A DNA stretch of 64,000 nucleotides from Nocardia testacea NBRC 100365 (GTDB taxonomy: Bacteria; Actinomycetota; Actinomycetes; Mycobacteriales; Mycobacteriaceae): positions 46,284 to 110,283 of the forward strand of contig NZ_BAGJ01000170.1 in assembly GCF_000308775.1 (NCBI RefSeq), written 5' to 3'. A program made the position numbers and the translations under genes. The notes under the pieces were generated by a model. That model ran no database searches and had not been told where the DNA came from. It saw only the letters and a list, made by a program, of their open reading frames with translations. Within the stretch, counting starts at the first letter, position 1; each line of letters opens with the position of its first letter. Below are positions 44,117-54,461 of this stretch, piece after piece.

Positions 44117-44674
44117 TCACCGACCGGTCACCACCACGACGACTCCCGAACCGTCGCCCAGACCCGGGATCATCGGCGCGGTGGTGGCGCCGATATCCGC
44201 GGCGACCGCGGCGGCGGTGGCCTCGTCGGCCGGCGCCGGACCGTAGTACACGGTGGTGTTCTCGAGTGTGGTGGCGGCGTAGTTGCCGGTGGAGGTGTTG
44301 GTCCAGCCGCGTGCCGTGAGCTCGTTCGCGGTCGTGGACGCCAGCCCCGCGACCATGCTGTTGTTGAGCACCCGGACCGGAGCGGATCGATCGACCCCGC
44401 CGGCCGCCGCCGTGGTGGTCGGCGCCGCGGCGGTGGTGGTACCGGATTCGGCGGCCGGCGTGGCGGGCGCGGCCGCGACACTGGTGGTGGCGCGCGGCGC
44501 GGCCAGCGCGGTCGTCGGCGGGGCCGCCGTGCTCTCGGCGTTGTCCGAACTCTCGGAATCCGCGCTCGACAGCGACATCGCGCCCAGACCGGCGAAAACG
44601 ATCGACAGGGCGATCAGAACCATTGCCGTCGCACGCAGCGGCGGTCCACCGGAGCCAGGGTTCGAATTGCTCAC
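44117..44674 (-). CDS. LytR C-terminal-domain protein
   Basis: A 185-residue protein with one N-terminal transmembrane helix (ATAMVLIALSIVFAGLGAMS), a Thr/Ala-rich linker of about 60 residues and a LytR_C domain (PVRVLNNSMVAGLASTTANE onward) outside the cell. It corresponds by context to Rv0431, a membrane-envelope protein. The GTG at 44674 gives a compact start; an ATG 30 nt upstream is an alternative. Confidence 0.88.
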   Translation of the reverse strand: MSNSNPGSGGPPLRATAMVLIALSIVFAGLGAMSLSSADSESSDNAESTAAPPTTALAAPRATTSVAAAPATPAAESGTTTAAAPTTTAAAGGVDRSAPVRVLNNSMVAGLASTTANELTARGWTNTSTGNYAATTLENTTVYYGPAPADEATAAAVAADIGATTAPMIPGLGDGSGVVVVVTGR

Positions 44675-44698
44675 CCGCCCGAGCCTAGCGCCTGCTGT

Positions 44699-44737
44699 GC
44701 TCATTTGCCCCGCCTCCGGCGGGGCGGGTCGGAGCCC
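44699..44737. repeat. Dispersed hairpin repeat, copy 2
   Basis: This copy is nearly identical to 26017-26054, running from GCTCATTTGCCC to GGAGCCC. It lies at the 5' edge of the LytR_C gene. A further inverted repeat CCCCGATTC/GAATCGGGG (44743-44751 and 44773-44781) is immediately beyond it. Confidence 0.6.
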
Positions 44738-44884
44738 TGTGACCCCGATTCTTCCCTCCTCCGCTCAGTCCAGAATCGGGGGCGGGCCCCGACCATGGAG
44801 GTAGACCATCCGGGGAGCCGTAAAGACGCGAACGGGAGCGATGCGGAGCCGGCTCCAGCGCGGCAACCCGTCCGGAGCTCGGCG

Positions 44885-45232
44885 TCAGACCTGGAAGCCG
44901 AGCTTGCGCGCCGCGCGGGACTTCTGCCGGCTGGCGCGTAGCCGGCGCAGGCGCTTCACCAGCATCGGGTCGGCGGCCAGGGCTTCGGGCCGGTCGATGA
45001 GGGTGTTGAGCACCTGGTAGTAACGGGTCGGTGACAGCGCGAACAGTTCGCGGATCGCCTCTTCTTTGGCGCCCGCGTACTTCCACCACTGTCGCTCGAA
45101 GGCCAGGATCTCGTGTTCGCGGCGACTCAGGCCGCTCTCGGGATCATGGGCCCCTTCGGGATTCGTATTCGCTGTGTTGGCCGGAGGACCGCCCTGGATT
45201 GCGGAAAGATCCCGCGCTGCTGCGCCGTCCAT
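44885..45232 (-). CDS. DUF3263 protein
   Basis: A 115-residue soluble protein with the DUF3263 region LSRREHEILAFERQWWKYAG and helical continuation EEAIRELFALSPTRYYQVLN. The family is conserved in actinobacteria and likely forms a sigma-region-like helix-turn-helix, with a basic C-terminus (LRASRQKSRAARKLGFQV). GAGGAGCAAG precedes the ATG. It is Rv0430-like by context. Molecular role is unknown. Confidence 0.9.
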   Translation of the reverse strand: MDGAAARDLSAIQGGPPANTANTNPEGAHDPESGLSRREHEILAFERQWWKYAGAKEEAIRELFALSPTRYYQVLNTLIDRPEALAADPMLVKRLRRLRASRQKSRAARKLGFQV

Positions 45233-45479
45233 CTTGCTCCTCGCCGAGTTACCACCGGACGCGATCGCCGTATCAGGACACGATCGGGTCACCGTGTTAC
45301 TGCCTTGCGATATTCAACCACGCCGTCCGGGCGAGCGCTGCCGACGACGTCCGGCGTGTCCGGTACGGCAGTACCACATATCCGGGGAGAACCCGTTCCA
45401 CCTGCCCGGACCGGTGACGGCCACCGCACAGAGCAGGCCCTTTTTCATCGGGCTCCGCCGCCCCCAATAAGCTCGTCTC

Positions 45480-46070
45480 ATGTCAATCCTGCCCATCGTG
45501 ATCGTCGGCGATCCCGTGCTGCACGGCCCCACCGCGCCGGTGACCGAATCGCCGGCGGAACTGGCCGGGCTGATCACGGATATGTACGAGACCCTGGACG
45601 CCGCCAACGGCGTCGGTCTGGCCGCCAACCAGGTCGGAGTGTCCAAGCGCCTCTTCGTCTACGACTGCCCGGACCGGGCCGAGGACGGCACGGTGGCGCG
45701 GCGCCGGGGAGCCGTGATCAACCCGGTACTGGAGACCTCGGCGATCCCGGAAACCATGCCGGACCCCGACGACGACGAAGAAGGCTGCCTGTCGGTGCCC
45801 GGTGAGCAGTACCCCACCGGCCGGGCCGAGTGGGCCCGGGTCACCGGCACCGACGAGCACGGCGAACCCGTCACCGTCGAGGGCACCGGTTTCTTCGCGC
45901 GCATGCTGCAGCACGAGGTCGGCCATCTCGACGGCTACCTCTATATCGACGTCCTGGTCGGGCGCCACGCCCGGGCGGCGAAGAAAGCGGTCAAACGCAA
46001 CGGCTGGGGCGTTCCCGGCCGCACCTGGCTACCCGGCAGCGATCCGGATCCCTTCGGACATGACGACTGA
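45480..46070 (+). CDS. def: Peptide deformylase
   Basis: A 196-residue metallohydrolase that removes the formyl group from nascent peptides. All three motifs are present: GVGLAANQVG (about 44-53), EGCLSVPG (about 101-108) and HEVGH (about 145-149); Cys and the two His bind the metal. Residues after 170 form a basic tail. It overlaps the downstream GNAT gene by 11 nt. Confidence 0.97.
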   Translation: MSILPIVIVGDPVLHGPTAPVTESPAELAGLITDMYETLDAANGVGLAANQVGVSKRLFVYDCPDRAEDGTVARRRGAVINPVLETSAIPETMPDPDDDEEGCLSVPGEQYPTGRAEWARVTGTDEHGEPVTVEGTGFFARMLQHEVGHLDGYLYIDVLVGRHARAAKKAVKRNGWGVPGRTWLPGSDPDPFGHDD

Positions 46071-47058
46071 CCCGCACGACCACGACGGCGACATCCCGAT
46101 CTCGCAGGTCCCGCTCGGCGAGCGGGTCGTGGTGCGCTACCGGCTCCCCGAGGGCAGCAGCCCGCCGCTCACCGATGTGATCGGTGAGGTGGTGGAGACC
46201 AATCCGCTGACCGTCCTGGCCGCCGACGGCCATCCGGTGATGATCCCGGCGGCCAGCGTGGTGGCGATGAAATCACTGGCGCCGCGGCCGATTCGCACCT
46301 CGGAGATCCGCGCTCTGGAGACCGCGGCGGCGTTCGGGTGGCCCGGCACCGAGTCCGCCTGGATCGACGGCTGGCTGCTGCGTGCCGGACACGGCTACAC
46401 CCGGCGCGCCAATTCCGCGGTACCCATAGGTGATTCGAACGGACCCGCCCGCATCACCCCGGACACCCTGCACCGGATCGGCGCCTGGTACGCCGCGCAG
46501 GGACTTCCGCTGCAACTGGCGCTGCCGGACCGGCTGGCCACCGTGCCGCCGGGGTGGAACAGCTGGGGCGAAACCCGCGTTCTGGGTATCGACCTGGAGA
46601 ATTTCGTCCTTCCGCAGGGCCCGTCCATGGTGCGGATCGCACCCGAACCCGATATCGCGTGGCTGGAGATCCACCGCTACCGCGGTGACGAACCGAGCGG
46701 CCACTCCGCCACGGTCCCGCTACCCGAAGTACTCTCCGCCGTGCACGACGGACAGCTGGGGTTCGCCTCGCTGGGCCTGCCCAACCCCATCGCCATCGCC
46801 CGCGGCGCACTCACCTCCGCCTCCGACGGCCGCCGCTGGGTCGGCCTGACCTGCGTGGCGGTGGTGGCCGCCCATCGCCGGCACGGGCTGGCCGCACTGG
46901 TCTGCGGCGAACTGCTGCGCTGGGGTCACGATCGGGGCGCGACCCACGCGTACGTCCAGGTCGAGGCCGGTAATGTGGACGCCCTGGAGCTGTTCGGCGA
47001 ACTCGGGTTCGTCGATCACCACAGCTACCGCTACGCCGTCCCCGGCAGTTCCGGGTAG
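46060..47058 (+). CDS. GNAT-family N-acetyltransferase
   Basis: A 332-residue protein with an N-terminal SH3-like domain (EVVETNPLTVLAADGHPV region) and a C-terminal GNAT domain. The acetyl-CoA binding motif lies in GLTCVAVVAAHRRHGLAALV (V/I-x-R/Q-x-x-G/A type), followed by AYVQVEAGNVDALELFGELG. It resembles Rv0428c. The ATG at 46060 overlaps def by 11 nt, so the two are co-translated. Substrate is unknown. Confidence 0.88.
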   Translation: MTTDPHDHDGDIPISQVPLGERVVVRYRLPEGSSPPLTDVIGEVVETNPLTVLAADGHPVMIPAASVVAMKSLAPRPIRTSEIRALETAAAFGWPGTESAWIDGWLLRAGHGYTRRANSAVPIGDSNGPARITPDTLHRIGAWYAAQGLPLQLALPDRLATVPPGWNSWGETRVLGIDLENFVLPQGPSMVRIAPEPDIAWLEIHRYRGDEPSGHSATVPLPEVLSAVHDGQLGFASLGLPNPIAIARGALTSASDGRRWVGLTCVAVVAAHRRHGLAALVCGELLRWGHDRGATHAYVQVEAGNVDALELFGELGFVDHHSYRYAVPGSSG

Positions 47059-47119
47059 CCGGACGATAACGCCGGAACACCCCCGAACTGCGGTTCGCCC
47101 GACTCGCGAAAAGGTAATC

Positions 47120-47938
47120 GTGCTGCGCCTGGCCACCTGGAATGTCAATTCGATCCGCTCCCGGCAGGACCGGGTGCTGGCCTGGCTGGATCGCCAGGAC
47201 ATCGATGTGCTGGCGATCCAGGAAACCAAATGCCGGGACGACCAGTTCCCCTTCGAACGTTTCTCGGAGGCCGGCTACGAGGTCGCGCATGTGGGGTTGA
47301 ACCAGTGGAACGGGGTGGCGATCGCGTCGCGGGTGGGACTCGACGAGGTGGAGATCGGGTTCCCGGGCCAGCCCGGATTCGACCGTGACGCCGCCGATAC
47401 GCTCATCCCCTCACCGACCGTGGAGGCGCGGGCCCTGGGCGCCACCTGCGGCGGAGTCCGGGTGTGGAGTCTGTATGTGCCCAACGGGCGCACGCTGACC
47501 GATCCGCACTACGAATACAAACTGGCCTGGCTGGCCGCGCTGCGCGACAGTGCCGCCCGCTGGCTGGCCGCCGACCCCCGGGCGAAGACGGCCCTGGTCG
47601 GCGACTGGAATATCGCGCCCACCGACGACGATGTGTGGTCGCCGGAGCTCTTCGCCGGCAGAACCCATGTCTCCCAACCGGAACGGGACGCGTTCACCGC
47701 GATCACGGAGATCGGTTTCACCGATGTGATGCGACCCTTCGCCCCCGGCCCCGGTGTGTACACCTACTGGGATTACACCCAGCTGCGCTTCCCGCGTAAG
47801 GAAGGGATGCGCATCGATTTCGTGCTGGCCTCCCCGGCGCTGGCCGCGACGGTGGTCGACGCCGGGGTGGACCGGGAGGAACGCAAGGGCAAGGGCGCCA
47901 GCGACCACGCTCCGGTGATCGCCGAATTCACCCTCTGA
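47120..47938 (+). CDS. xthA: Exodeoxyribonuclease III
   Basis: A 272-residue AP endonuclease/3'-5' exonuclease acting in base-excision repair. Catalytic motifs are ATWNVNSI, IQETK (Glu), YVPNG, GDWNIAP (Asp-Asn) and SDHAPV (Asp-His). The GTG at 47120 gives a normal N-terminus; AAAAGG lies upstream. Confidence 0.95.
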   Translation: MLRLATWNVNSIRSRQDRVLAWLDRQDIDVLAIQETKCRDDQFPFERFSEAGYEVAHVGLNQWNGVAIASRVGLDEVEIGFPGQPGFDRDAADTLIPSPTVEARALGATCGGVRVWSLYVPNGRTLTDPHYEYKLAWLAALRDSAARWLAADPRAKTALVGDWNIAPTDDDVWSPELFAGRTHVSQPERDAFTAITEIGFTDVMRPFAPGPGVYTYWDYTQLRFPRKEGMRIDFVLASPALAATVVDAGVDREERKGKGASDHAPVIAEFTL

Positions 47939-47943
47939 CGCCG

Positions 47944-48522
47944 CTACAACCAGTCCGCGAGCGGATCGGTGGCGAGGAAGACGCCGAGCGGTTCGGGAAT
48001 TTCGATATCGGTGCCGAACGGCACGGTCACCTTGGTGCTGTAGCGCCCGTCCTCGGGCTCGCTGTACACGCTCGCCTCCGCGGCGCCGCGGTCGATGAGG
48101 AAGTAGAGCGGGATACCCGTGGCCGCGTACAGGAACGGTTTGTCGAGCCGATCCCGCAGTTCGGTGTGCTGGGCCCGGGAACTGATCTCGATGGTCATGA
48201 TCACCGGCTGCGGATCCGACCATTCGCCTTCACCGGCGAATGCCGAGGCGGGCGCGAGGATGGCGTCGGGTCGTACGCGGCTGCCGCCGGTGCGCCCGGC
48301 CCGCAGGCCGCGATCGGCGAAGAGCCACAGTTCGGACCGGCGCGGCACCAGGAACCGCGCCAGCCACTGCACGACCCGGGTGTGGTTGGTGTCCGGTCGT
48401 GCCTTGGCGGCCAGCAGGCCGTTCAGATACTCGAGCCGCAGCCCTTCGGAAATCCGCTGAGCCGCCGCGTCGAGTTCTTCGAACTCGTCGACGGTCATCA
48501 GCGATCCATGCGAGAGGGTCAC
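47944..48522 (-). CDS. Uma2-family putative nuclease, copy 1
   Basis: A 192-residue PD-(D/E)XK-fold protein of the Uma2 group, common in actinobacteria and cyanobacteria. The Asp of VRPDAILAPASAF, the Glu of VIMTIEISSR and the following KPFLYAATGIPLYFLID segment make up the nuclease-like core. No methyltransferase is nearby, so it is not a recognised restriction system. A paralogue lies at 56983-57561. Function is unknown. Confidence 0.85.
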   Translation of the reverse strand: MTLSHGSLMTVDEFEELDAAAQRISEGLRLEYLNGLLAAKARPDTNHTRVVQWLARFLVPRRSELWLFADRGLRAGRTGGSRVRPDAILAPASAFAGEGEWSDPQPVIMTIEISSRAQHTELRDRLDKPFLYAATGIPLYFLIDRGAAEASVYSEPEDGRYSTKVTVPFGTDIEIPEPLGVFLATDPLADWL

Positions 48523-48591
48523 GGATAGACCCTATCTCCCGGCCGGTGGATACGGTCCGAGGCGGGTATGGTCGGCGGCGGAAAATTTCAC

Positions 48592-48691
48592 ACGCCAACG
48601 GGGGCTCGCACCAGCGGGCTGAGAGGACGGCTAGCTCCACGGAGCGCTCAGGGCCGTCGACCGTATGAACCTGACCGGGTAATGCCGGCGT
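48592..48691 (+). promoter_or_regulatory. TPP riboswitch
   Basis: The THI-box core is present: GGCTGAGAGGACGG (pyrimidine-sensing arm) and GTATGAACCTGACCGGGTAATG (with both key conserved segments, split here as GTATGAACCTGA and CCGGGTAATG). ACGCC at 48592 and GGCGT at 48687 form P1. It ends right before the thiC ribosome site (GGGAGG at 48693), so TPP would likely block translation initiation. Confidence 0.96.
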
Positions 48692-48702
48692 AGGGAGGAA
48701 AT

Positions 48703-50331
<1,629 letters not shown>

Positions 50332-50337
50332 CGGTCC

Positions 50338-50366
50338 GGGCGGCCCTCCGACAGAGTGGGCCGCCC
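50338..50366 (+). terminator. thiC terminator-like hairpin
   Basis: GGGCGGCCC (50338-50346) and GGGCCGCCC (50358-50366) pair as a 9-bp stem around an 11-nt loop, 7 nt after the thiC stop. No U-run follows. Confidence 0.5.
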
Positions 50367-50384
50367 GCCGCTCCGCCGGCCGGT

Positions 50385-51332
50385 TCAATTGCGCGGTATC
50401 GCGCGGAGTTCCCGTATCTCGTCCAGCCGCCGGAGCACCCCATCGATAGCGCTCGGGCTCAGGTCGAGATCGGCCAGAGCACTGCGTATGTCTCGATGAT
50501 CTATCGCGTCCACGGCACGGAGCACATCGTCGTCGAGTTGGGTTCTCGGGTCGAAATTGATGAAATCGGAACGCATACCGAAGGGCGCGCCCGGGCCGAA
50601 AGCGTCGGCTCCCCTGGTTGGATGCGCCGCTTCGGGGAAGGAGTATCCATGGTCGTACAGGACCAGGTTCCCGCTGCGATCCGGCCGGTAGTTGGTCCGC
50701 TGCCCGTCAGCTGCCCCGATCACATAGTGAAGCACTGCTGCCTGTTGTCTTTGTATCCTGTCGAATCCGAGGGCGTGTTTCGCCGGACCGAAATCCACGA
50801 ACCGCTGAACCATTCCCTCGCCGCCCGCCCGGTCGACGAGCGCGGTGGGTGGTACCAGACCGAAGCCGAAAAGACGATCCATCCGGTAGGCGGCGACTTC
50901 ACGTCGTGCGAGCGTTCCCGGATCGTGCGGCAACCAGTTCCTCTTGCCGAATTGCTCTCCTGCGGAGGGCTTGAAAACGACCAGACCCTCGTCTCGTCCC
51001 GTACCAGGGTCGCGGGCCCGCATGACCTGCACCTCGTTCACGGAGTCGGGCAGTTGCAGAGTTCTCTGGACGTCGGGGGTCAGCTGCGCGGTCCGTAGCA
51101 GCAGTTCCGCCTCGTCCGGCCGATAAGCCGGTGGACGACTCCCCCGAGACCCCGGCCTGCCCAGCTCGTCGAGTCGCCACTGTGCCCCCGGTGTGGGCGG
51201 ATCCAAGCGGTCCTGCCCACGCCAGAGCTCGTCTGCTCGGGCCAGGAGCCTGCTGACCCCCTGGGGTTGTGCCGAAACGACGCGGCCGATATCTCCTGTG
51301 TCCCGGATGAGTAGGTTTTTGATGCGGGCCAT
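50385..51332 (-). CDS. PI3K/HipA/FAM20-like kinase-fold protein
   Basis: A 315-residue protein starting MARIKNLLIRDTGDIGRVVS. The first 100 residues look unstructured. The rest matches the atypical kinase pattern: Lys in LVVFKPSAGEQFG (ATP-binding strand), REVAAYRMDRLFGFGLVPPT, then a catalytic region IGAADGQRTNYRPDRSGNLV with YDHGYSFP, where Asp-His-Gly resembles the metal-binding DNG/DFG-type residues. Similar folds phosphorylate lipids or proteins; the substrate is unknown. Codon use is less GC-biased than in neighbours. A GTG 24 nt upstream is an alternative start. Confidence 0.65.
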   Translation of the reverse strand: MARIKNLLIRDTGDIGRVVSAQPQGVSRLLARADELWRGQDRLDPPTPGAQWRLDELGRPGSRGSRPPAYRPDEAELLLRTAQLTPDVQRTLQLPDSVNEVQVMRARDPGTGRDEGLVVFKPSAGEQFGKRNWLPHDPGTLARREVAAYRMDRLFGFGLVPPTALVDRAGGEGMVQRFVDFGPAKHALGFDRIQRQQAAVLHYVIGAADGQRTNYRPDRSGNLVLYDHGYSFPEAAHPTRGADAFGPGAPFGMRSDFINFDPRTQLDDDVLRAVDAIDHRDIRSALADLDLSPSAIDGVLRRLDEIRELRAIPRN

Positions 51333-51562
51333 GAGCCCGTGTAGAGCGCCACTCACCCCGACCGGGCGGACCTTTCGCGCGCGCTGCCGGAACGAACCAT
51401 TTCGAGGAGCATCGGAGCCCGACCTCCTCGTATCTGTCCGCCGCCGGGAAGCAAGTATGGCAACCGCTTCCGAAAGGTGTCTATACGTAGGTCGCGTGGT
51501 AGCCGCCATTGACTCCGCCGGCCGCCCGGCCCTGGGCGCGCAGGCACCCTCCGCGGGCGGGT

Positions 51563-51583
51563 TAATGAAAATGGATATCATTA
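51563..51583 (+). promoter_or_regulatory. Zur box
   Basis: TAATGA-AAATGGATA-TCATTA is a 21-bp inverted repeat with perfect 6-bp arms, matching the AT-rich palindromes bound by actinobacterial Zur. It overlaps the promoter and first codons of the G3E GTPase gene. Confidence 0.75.
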
Positions 51584-52737
51584 CTATTGTGAACGCGATC
51601 GATCCCCGTCGTCCCCTGCCCGTCACCGTCCTGTCGGGGTTCCTCGGCGCCGGGAAGACCACCCTGCTCAACCACATCCTCGCCAACCGGGAGGGTCGGC
51701 GTGTGGCGGTGATCGTGAACGATATGAGCGAGGTGAACATCGACGCGGCGCTGATCACGGGGCAGGGCCATCTCGACCGGACCGAGGAGAAACTCGTCGA
51801 GCTCACCAACGGCTGCATCTGCTGCACCCTGAGGGAGGACCTCATCGAGGCGGTCGGCCGGCTGGCCCGGGAGGGACGATTCGACCAGCTGGTCATCGAA
51901 TCCACCGGTATCTCCGAGCCCATGCCGGTGGCCGCGACCTTCGAATGGGAATTCGAAGACGGGTTCTCGCTGGGTGAACTGGCCCGGCTCGACACCATGG
52001 TCACCGTGGTGGACGCTTCGACCTTTCTCACCGAAGTAACCCGCGGGCAGACGCTCGCCTCCCGGAATCTGGAGGCCGGCGCCGGAGACGAACGCGGTAT
52101 TGCCGATCTCCTCGCCGACCAGGTCGAATTCGCCGACGTCCTATTGCTCAACAAGATCGACCTGGTGAGTCCGGCGGTGGCCGGCGCGCTGGAGGCGGCG
52201 CTGCGGCGGATGAATCCACGCGCCGAGCTGATCCGCACCAGCAACGGGATCGTCGAGCTCGCCGAGGTGCTCGACACCGGACGCTACGACCCGGCCGTCG
52301 CCGCCACCGCCGAAGGCTGGGACGCGGAACTGACGGGCGGCCACACTCCCGAAACCGAGGAATACGGCATCAGCAGTCTCACCTACACCGCCGACCGCCC
52401 GTTTCACCCGCAACGCCTCGCCGACGTCCTGGCCGGGCTGCGCAGATTGTTGCGCAGCAAAGGTTTCTGCTGGATCGCCAGCCGCCCCGAGATCGCCGCG
52501 GTCTGGTCGCAGGCCGGGCCGAACCTCACCTTCGAACCCGCGGCGTGGTGGTCGGCACTGGAGATCCCGGCCGGGCAGGAGATCGTGTTCATCGGAGTGA
52601 AGCTCGACCGGGCGCGTCTGCGCGCCGCACTCGACGCGGCGCTGCTCACCGATGCCGAATACGCGGCCGGGCCGCGCGTCTGGGCGCGCTACCCGGATCC
52701 CTTCCCCGCCTGGGAGACGCCGCACCAGCACAGCTGA
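51565..52737 (+). CDS. CobW/G3E family GTPase (zinc metallochaperone type)
   Basis: A 390-residue COG0523 protein. Walker A is FLGAGKTTLL (near residue 25), the metal-binding CxCC motif is NGCICCTLRED (near 84), Walker B is ESTGISEP and NKID gives guanine specificity (near 196). The C-terminal CobW_C domain begins near SSLTYTADRPFHPQRLADVL. Under zinc shortage such proteins deliver zinc to essential enzymes, fitting the Zur box. Start is uncertain: ATG 51565, ATG 51571 and a leaderless-type GTG at 51590 are all in frame. Confidence 0.9.
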   Translation: MKMDIITIVNAIDPRRPLPVTVLSGFLGAGKTTLLNHILANREGRRVAVIVNDMSEVNIDAALITGQGHLDRTEEKLVELTNGCICCTLREDLIEAVGRLAREGRFDQLVIESTGISEPMPVAATFEWEFEDGFSLGELARLDTMVTVVDASTFLTEVTRGQTLASRNLEAGAGDERGIADLLADQVEFADVLLLNKIDLVSPAVAGALEAALRRMNPRAELIRTSNGIVELAEVLDTGRYDPAVAATAEGWDAELTGGHTPETEEYGISSLTYTADRPFHPQRLADVLAGLRRLLRSKGFCWIASRPEIAAVWSQAGPNLTFEPAAWWSALEIPAGQEIVFIGVKLDRARLRAALDAALLTDAEYAAGPRVWARYPDPFPAWETPHQHS

Positions 52738-52818
52738 ACCGGGCCGCGGGCTCGGTCTCGCCAGTCTCCGGTCCCGATCTCCCCAATCCTCCACCGTCGC
52801 GGCCGCTCCCGGAGCCGT

Positions 52819-53442
52819 TCAGTGGGAGATCCCGGGCGCCCGGCGCACATAGGTGCGGTCGGTGATCTGATCGAGCAGGAACTCCGCGATATCGGCGCGG
52901 GCGATCTTCAGGCTCAGCCCCTTCTCGTCGGCACCGAAACCACGCCGGTAGGTGCCGGTGCGGGGGCCGTCGGTGAAGGCGCTGGGCCGCACGATGGTCC
53001 ACTCCAGGCCACTGGCCCGGACATAGGACTCCTGCTGCTGGTGGTCGGCATAGGCGGGGCGCAGCAGCAGACCGAACATGATGTACTTCCAGACGAAGTT
53101 CAGATTGGCGCGGCTGTCACCGGCACCCAGCGTGGACTGGCAGATCAGCCGTTTCACACCGGTGCGGTTCATCGCCTCGACGACCGTGCGGGTGCCCTCC
53201 GCCCGCACCACGCCCTTGCGTCCGTTGCCCAGCGCCACCAACACCGCGTCCTGGCCGTAGACGGTCCGCTCGACCGCACCGGGATCGAGCACATCACCTT
53301 CCACGATGTGCAGGTTGTCGTGGGTGCGAGTGATCCGGCCGGCGTCACGGGTGAGTGCGGTGACCTCGTACCCGCGTGCCAGCGCCTGCTCGACGATGTG
53401 CTGTCCGACCGTACCGGTCGCTCCGAAAACCGCGATTCGCAT
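52819..53442 (-). CDS. NAD(P)-binding NmrA/atypical SDR-like protein
   Basis: A 207-residue Rossmann-fold protein. The glycine motif GATGTVG (residues 8-14) binds NAD(P); TLTRDAGRI-type and QSTLGAGDS segments follow. The catalytic Tyr/Lys pair of classical SDRs is absent, as in NmrA-type sensors or quinone reductase-related proteins. GGAGCAATC precedes the ATG. It may be a redox sensor or NADPH-binding regulator. Confidence 0.85.
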   Translation of the reverse strand: MRIAVFGATGTVGQHIVEQALARGYEVTALTRDAGRITRTHDNLHIVEGDVLDPGAVERTVYGQDAVLVALGNGRKGVVRAEGTRTVVEAMNRTGVKRLICQSTLGAGDSRANLNFVWKYIMFGLLLRPAYADHQQQESYVRASGLEWTIVRPSAFTDGPRTGTYRRGFGADEKGLSLKIARADIAEFLLDQITDRTYVRRAPGISH

Positions 53443-53563
53443 GATTGCTCCTGACTCGAAACCCATTGCCTCTTGGCTGGTTCCAGTACAACAATCGGAT
53501 GCGAGACGAACCATGGTCAGAACGCTCGTCCGCATAAGCGCGCGTCTACGGCTTCCGAACGGC

Positions 53564-54337
53564 TCAGCCGGTACGGAGCAGTGCGGCCGTCGCCTCGTCG
53601 GCGGGGTAGAAGGCTTCGATATGGAGTTCGTCGATGGTGACGTCGGTGGCCGACAGCGCCGAGGCGGTGATGCTGAAGAAGGAGAGCTCGGCCTCGCCCA
53701 CCCGCAACTGCAACGGCACCACCACATCGGTGCGCGCCCGGGTTCCGCCGCCGTGGCACGGATAGGCGGATACCTCGTCGAGCAGCGCTTTCAGCCGGCC
53801 GTCGCCGGTGGCTTCCAACCGCCCGCGCACCTGGCCGAGCAAATGGTCGCGCCACTGACCGAGGTTGCGGATCCGGGGTGCCAGGCCGCCGGGATGCAGT
53901 GAGATACGGATGGCGTTGACGGGCGGTTCCAGCAGTTCGGGGGCACAACCGTGGAGCAACGCGTCGGTGGCGGAATTGCGGTCGACCACATCCCAGCACC
54001 GGTCCAGCACCAGGGCCGGATGCGGCAGGTGCGCGTCGAGCAGGACCCGGAAGGCGTCCATCACCGAACGTAGTTCCGGTGCGTCCACTTCGCGCTGGCC
54101 GTAGCTCGGCGCGTAACCGGCCGCGAGGAGCAGGTCGTTGCGTTCGCGCAGCGGGACATCCAGGTGGCCGGCCAGCCGTTCGACCATCTCGCGAGTGGGC
54201 CGGGAGCGGCCGGTTTCCACGAAACTGAGATGCCGAGTGGACACCTCGGCCGCGGACGCGAGCTGTAACTGACTCAACCGGCGCCGTTCACGCCAGGACC
54301 GCAGCAGGGCGCCGACCGAGGGTTCGGTATCCGTCAT
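53564..54337 (-). CDS. XRE regulator with MmyB-like ligand domain
   Basis: A 257-residue protein with an N-terminal helix-turn-helix (RRLSQLQLASAAEVSTRHLS, residues about 19-38) and a C-terminal MmyB-type PAS-like ligand-binding domain (ALVLDRCWDVVDRNSATDAL onward). It diverges from an NTF2-like gene, a frequent pairing for this regulator class. A 17-bp palindrome between them is the likely operator. Effector ligand unknown, probably a fatty acid-like or other small molecule by analogy. Confidence 0.9.
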   Translation of the reverse strand: MTDTEPSVGALLRSWRERRRLSQLQLASAAEVSTRHLSFVETGRSRPTREMVERLAGHLDVPLRERNDLLLAAGYAPSYGQREVDAPELRSVMDAFRVLLDAHLPHPALVLDRCWDVVDRNSATDALLHGCAPELLEPPVNAIRISLHPGGLAPRIRNLGQWRDHLLGQVRGRLEATGDGRLKALLDEVSAYPCHGGGTRARTDVVVPLQLRVGEAELSFFSITASALSATDVTIDELHIEAFYPADEATAALLRTG

Positions 54338-54377
54338 CACCACACCCGGAATCGTAGCCGCGGCAGTAACCGATCCC

Positions 54378-54394
54378 ATTACCTCCGAGGTAAT
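54378..54394. promoter_or_regulatory. Palindromic operator between XRE and NTF2 genes
   Basis: ATTACCTC-C-GAGGTAAT is a perfect 8-bp palindrome around one base, 41-57 nt upstream of the XRE start. Confidence 0.7.
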
Positions 54395-54461
54395 CGCCCG
54401 GACAGCCGGTCCCGCCGATGCTTATGGCACCTGGTTCACACAACCCCGGAAAGGTTCACCG

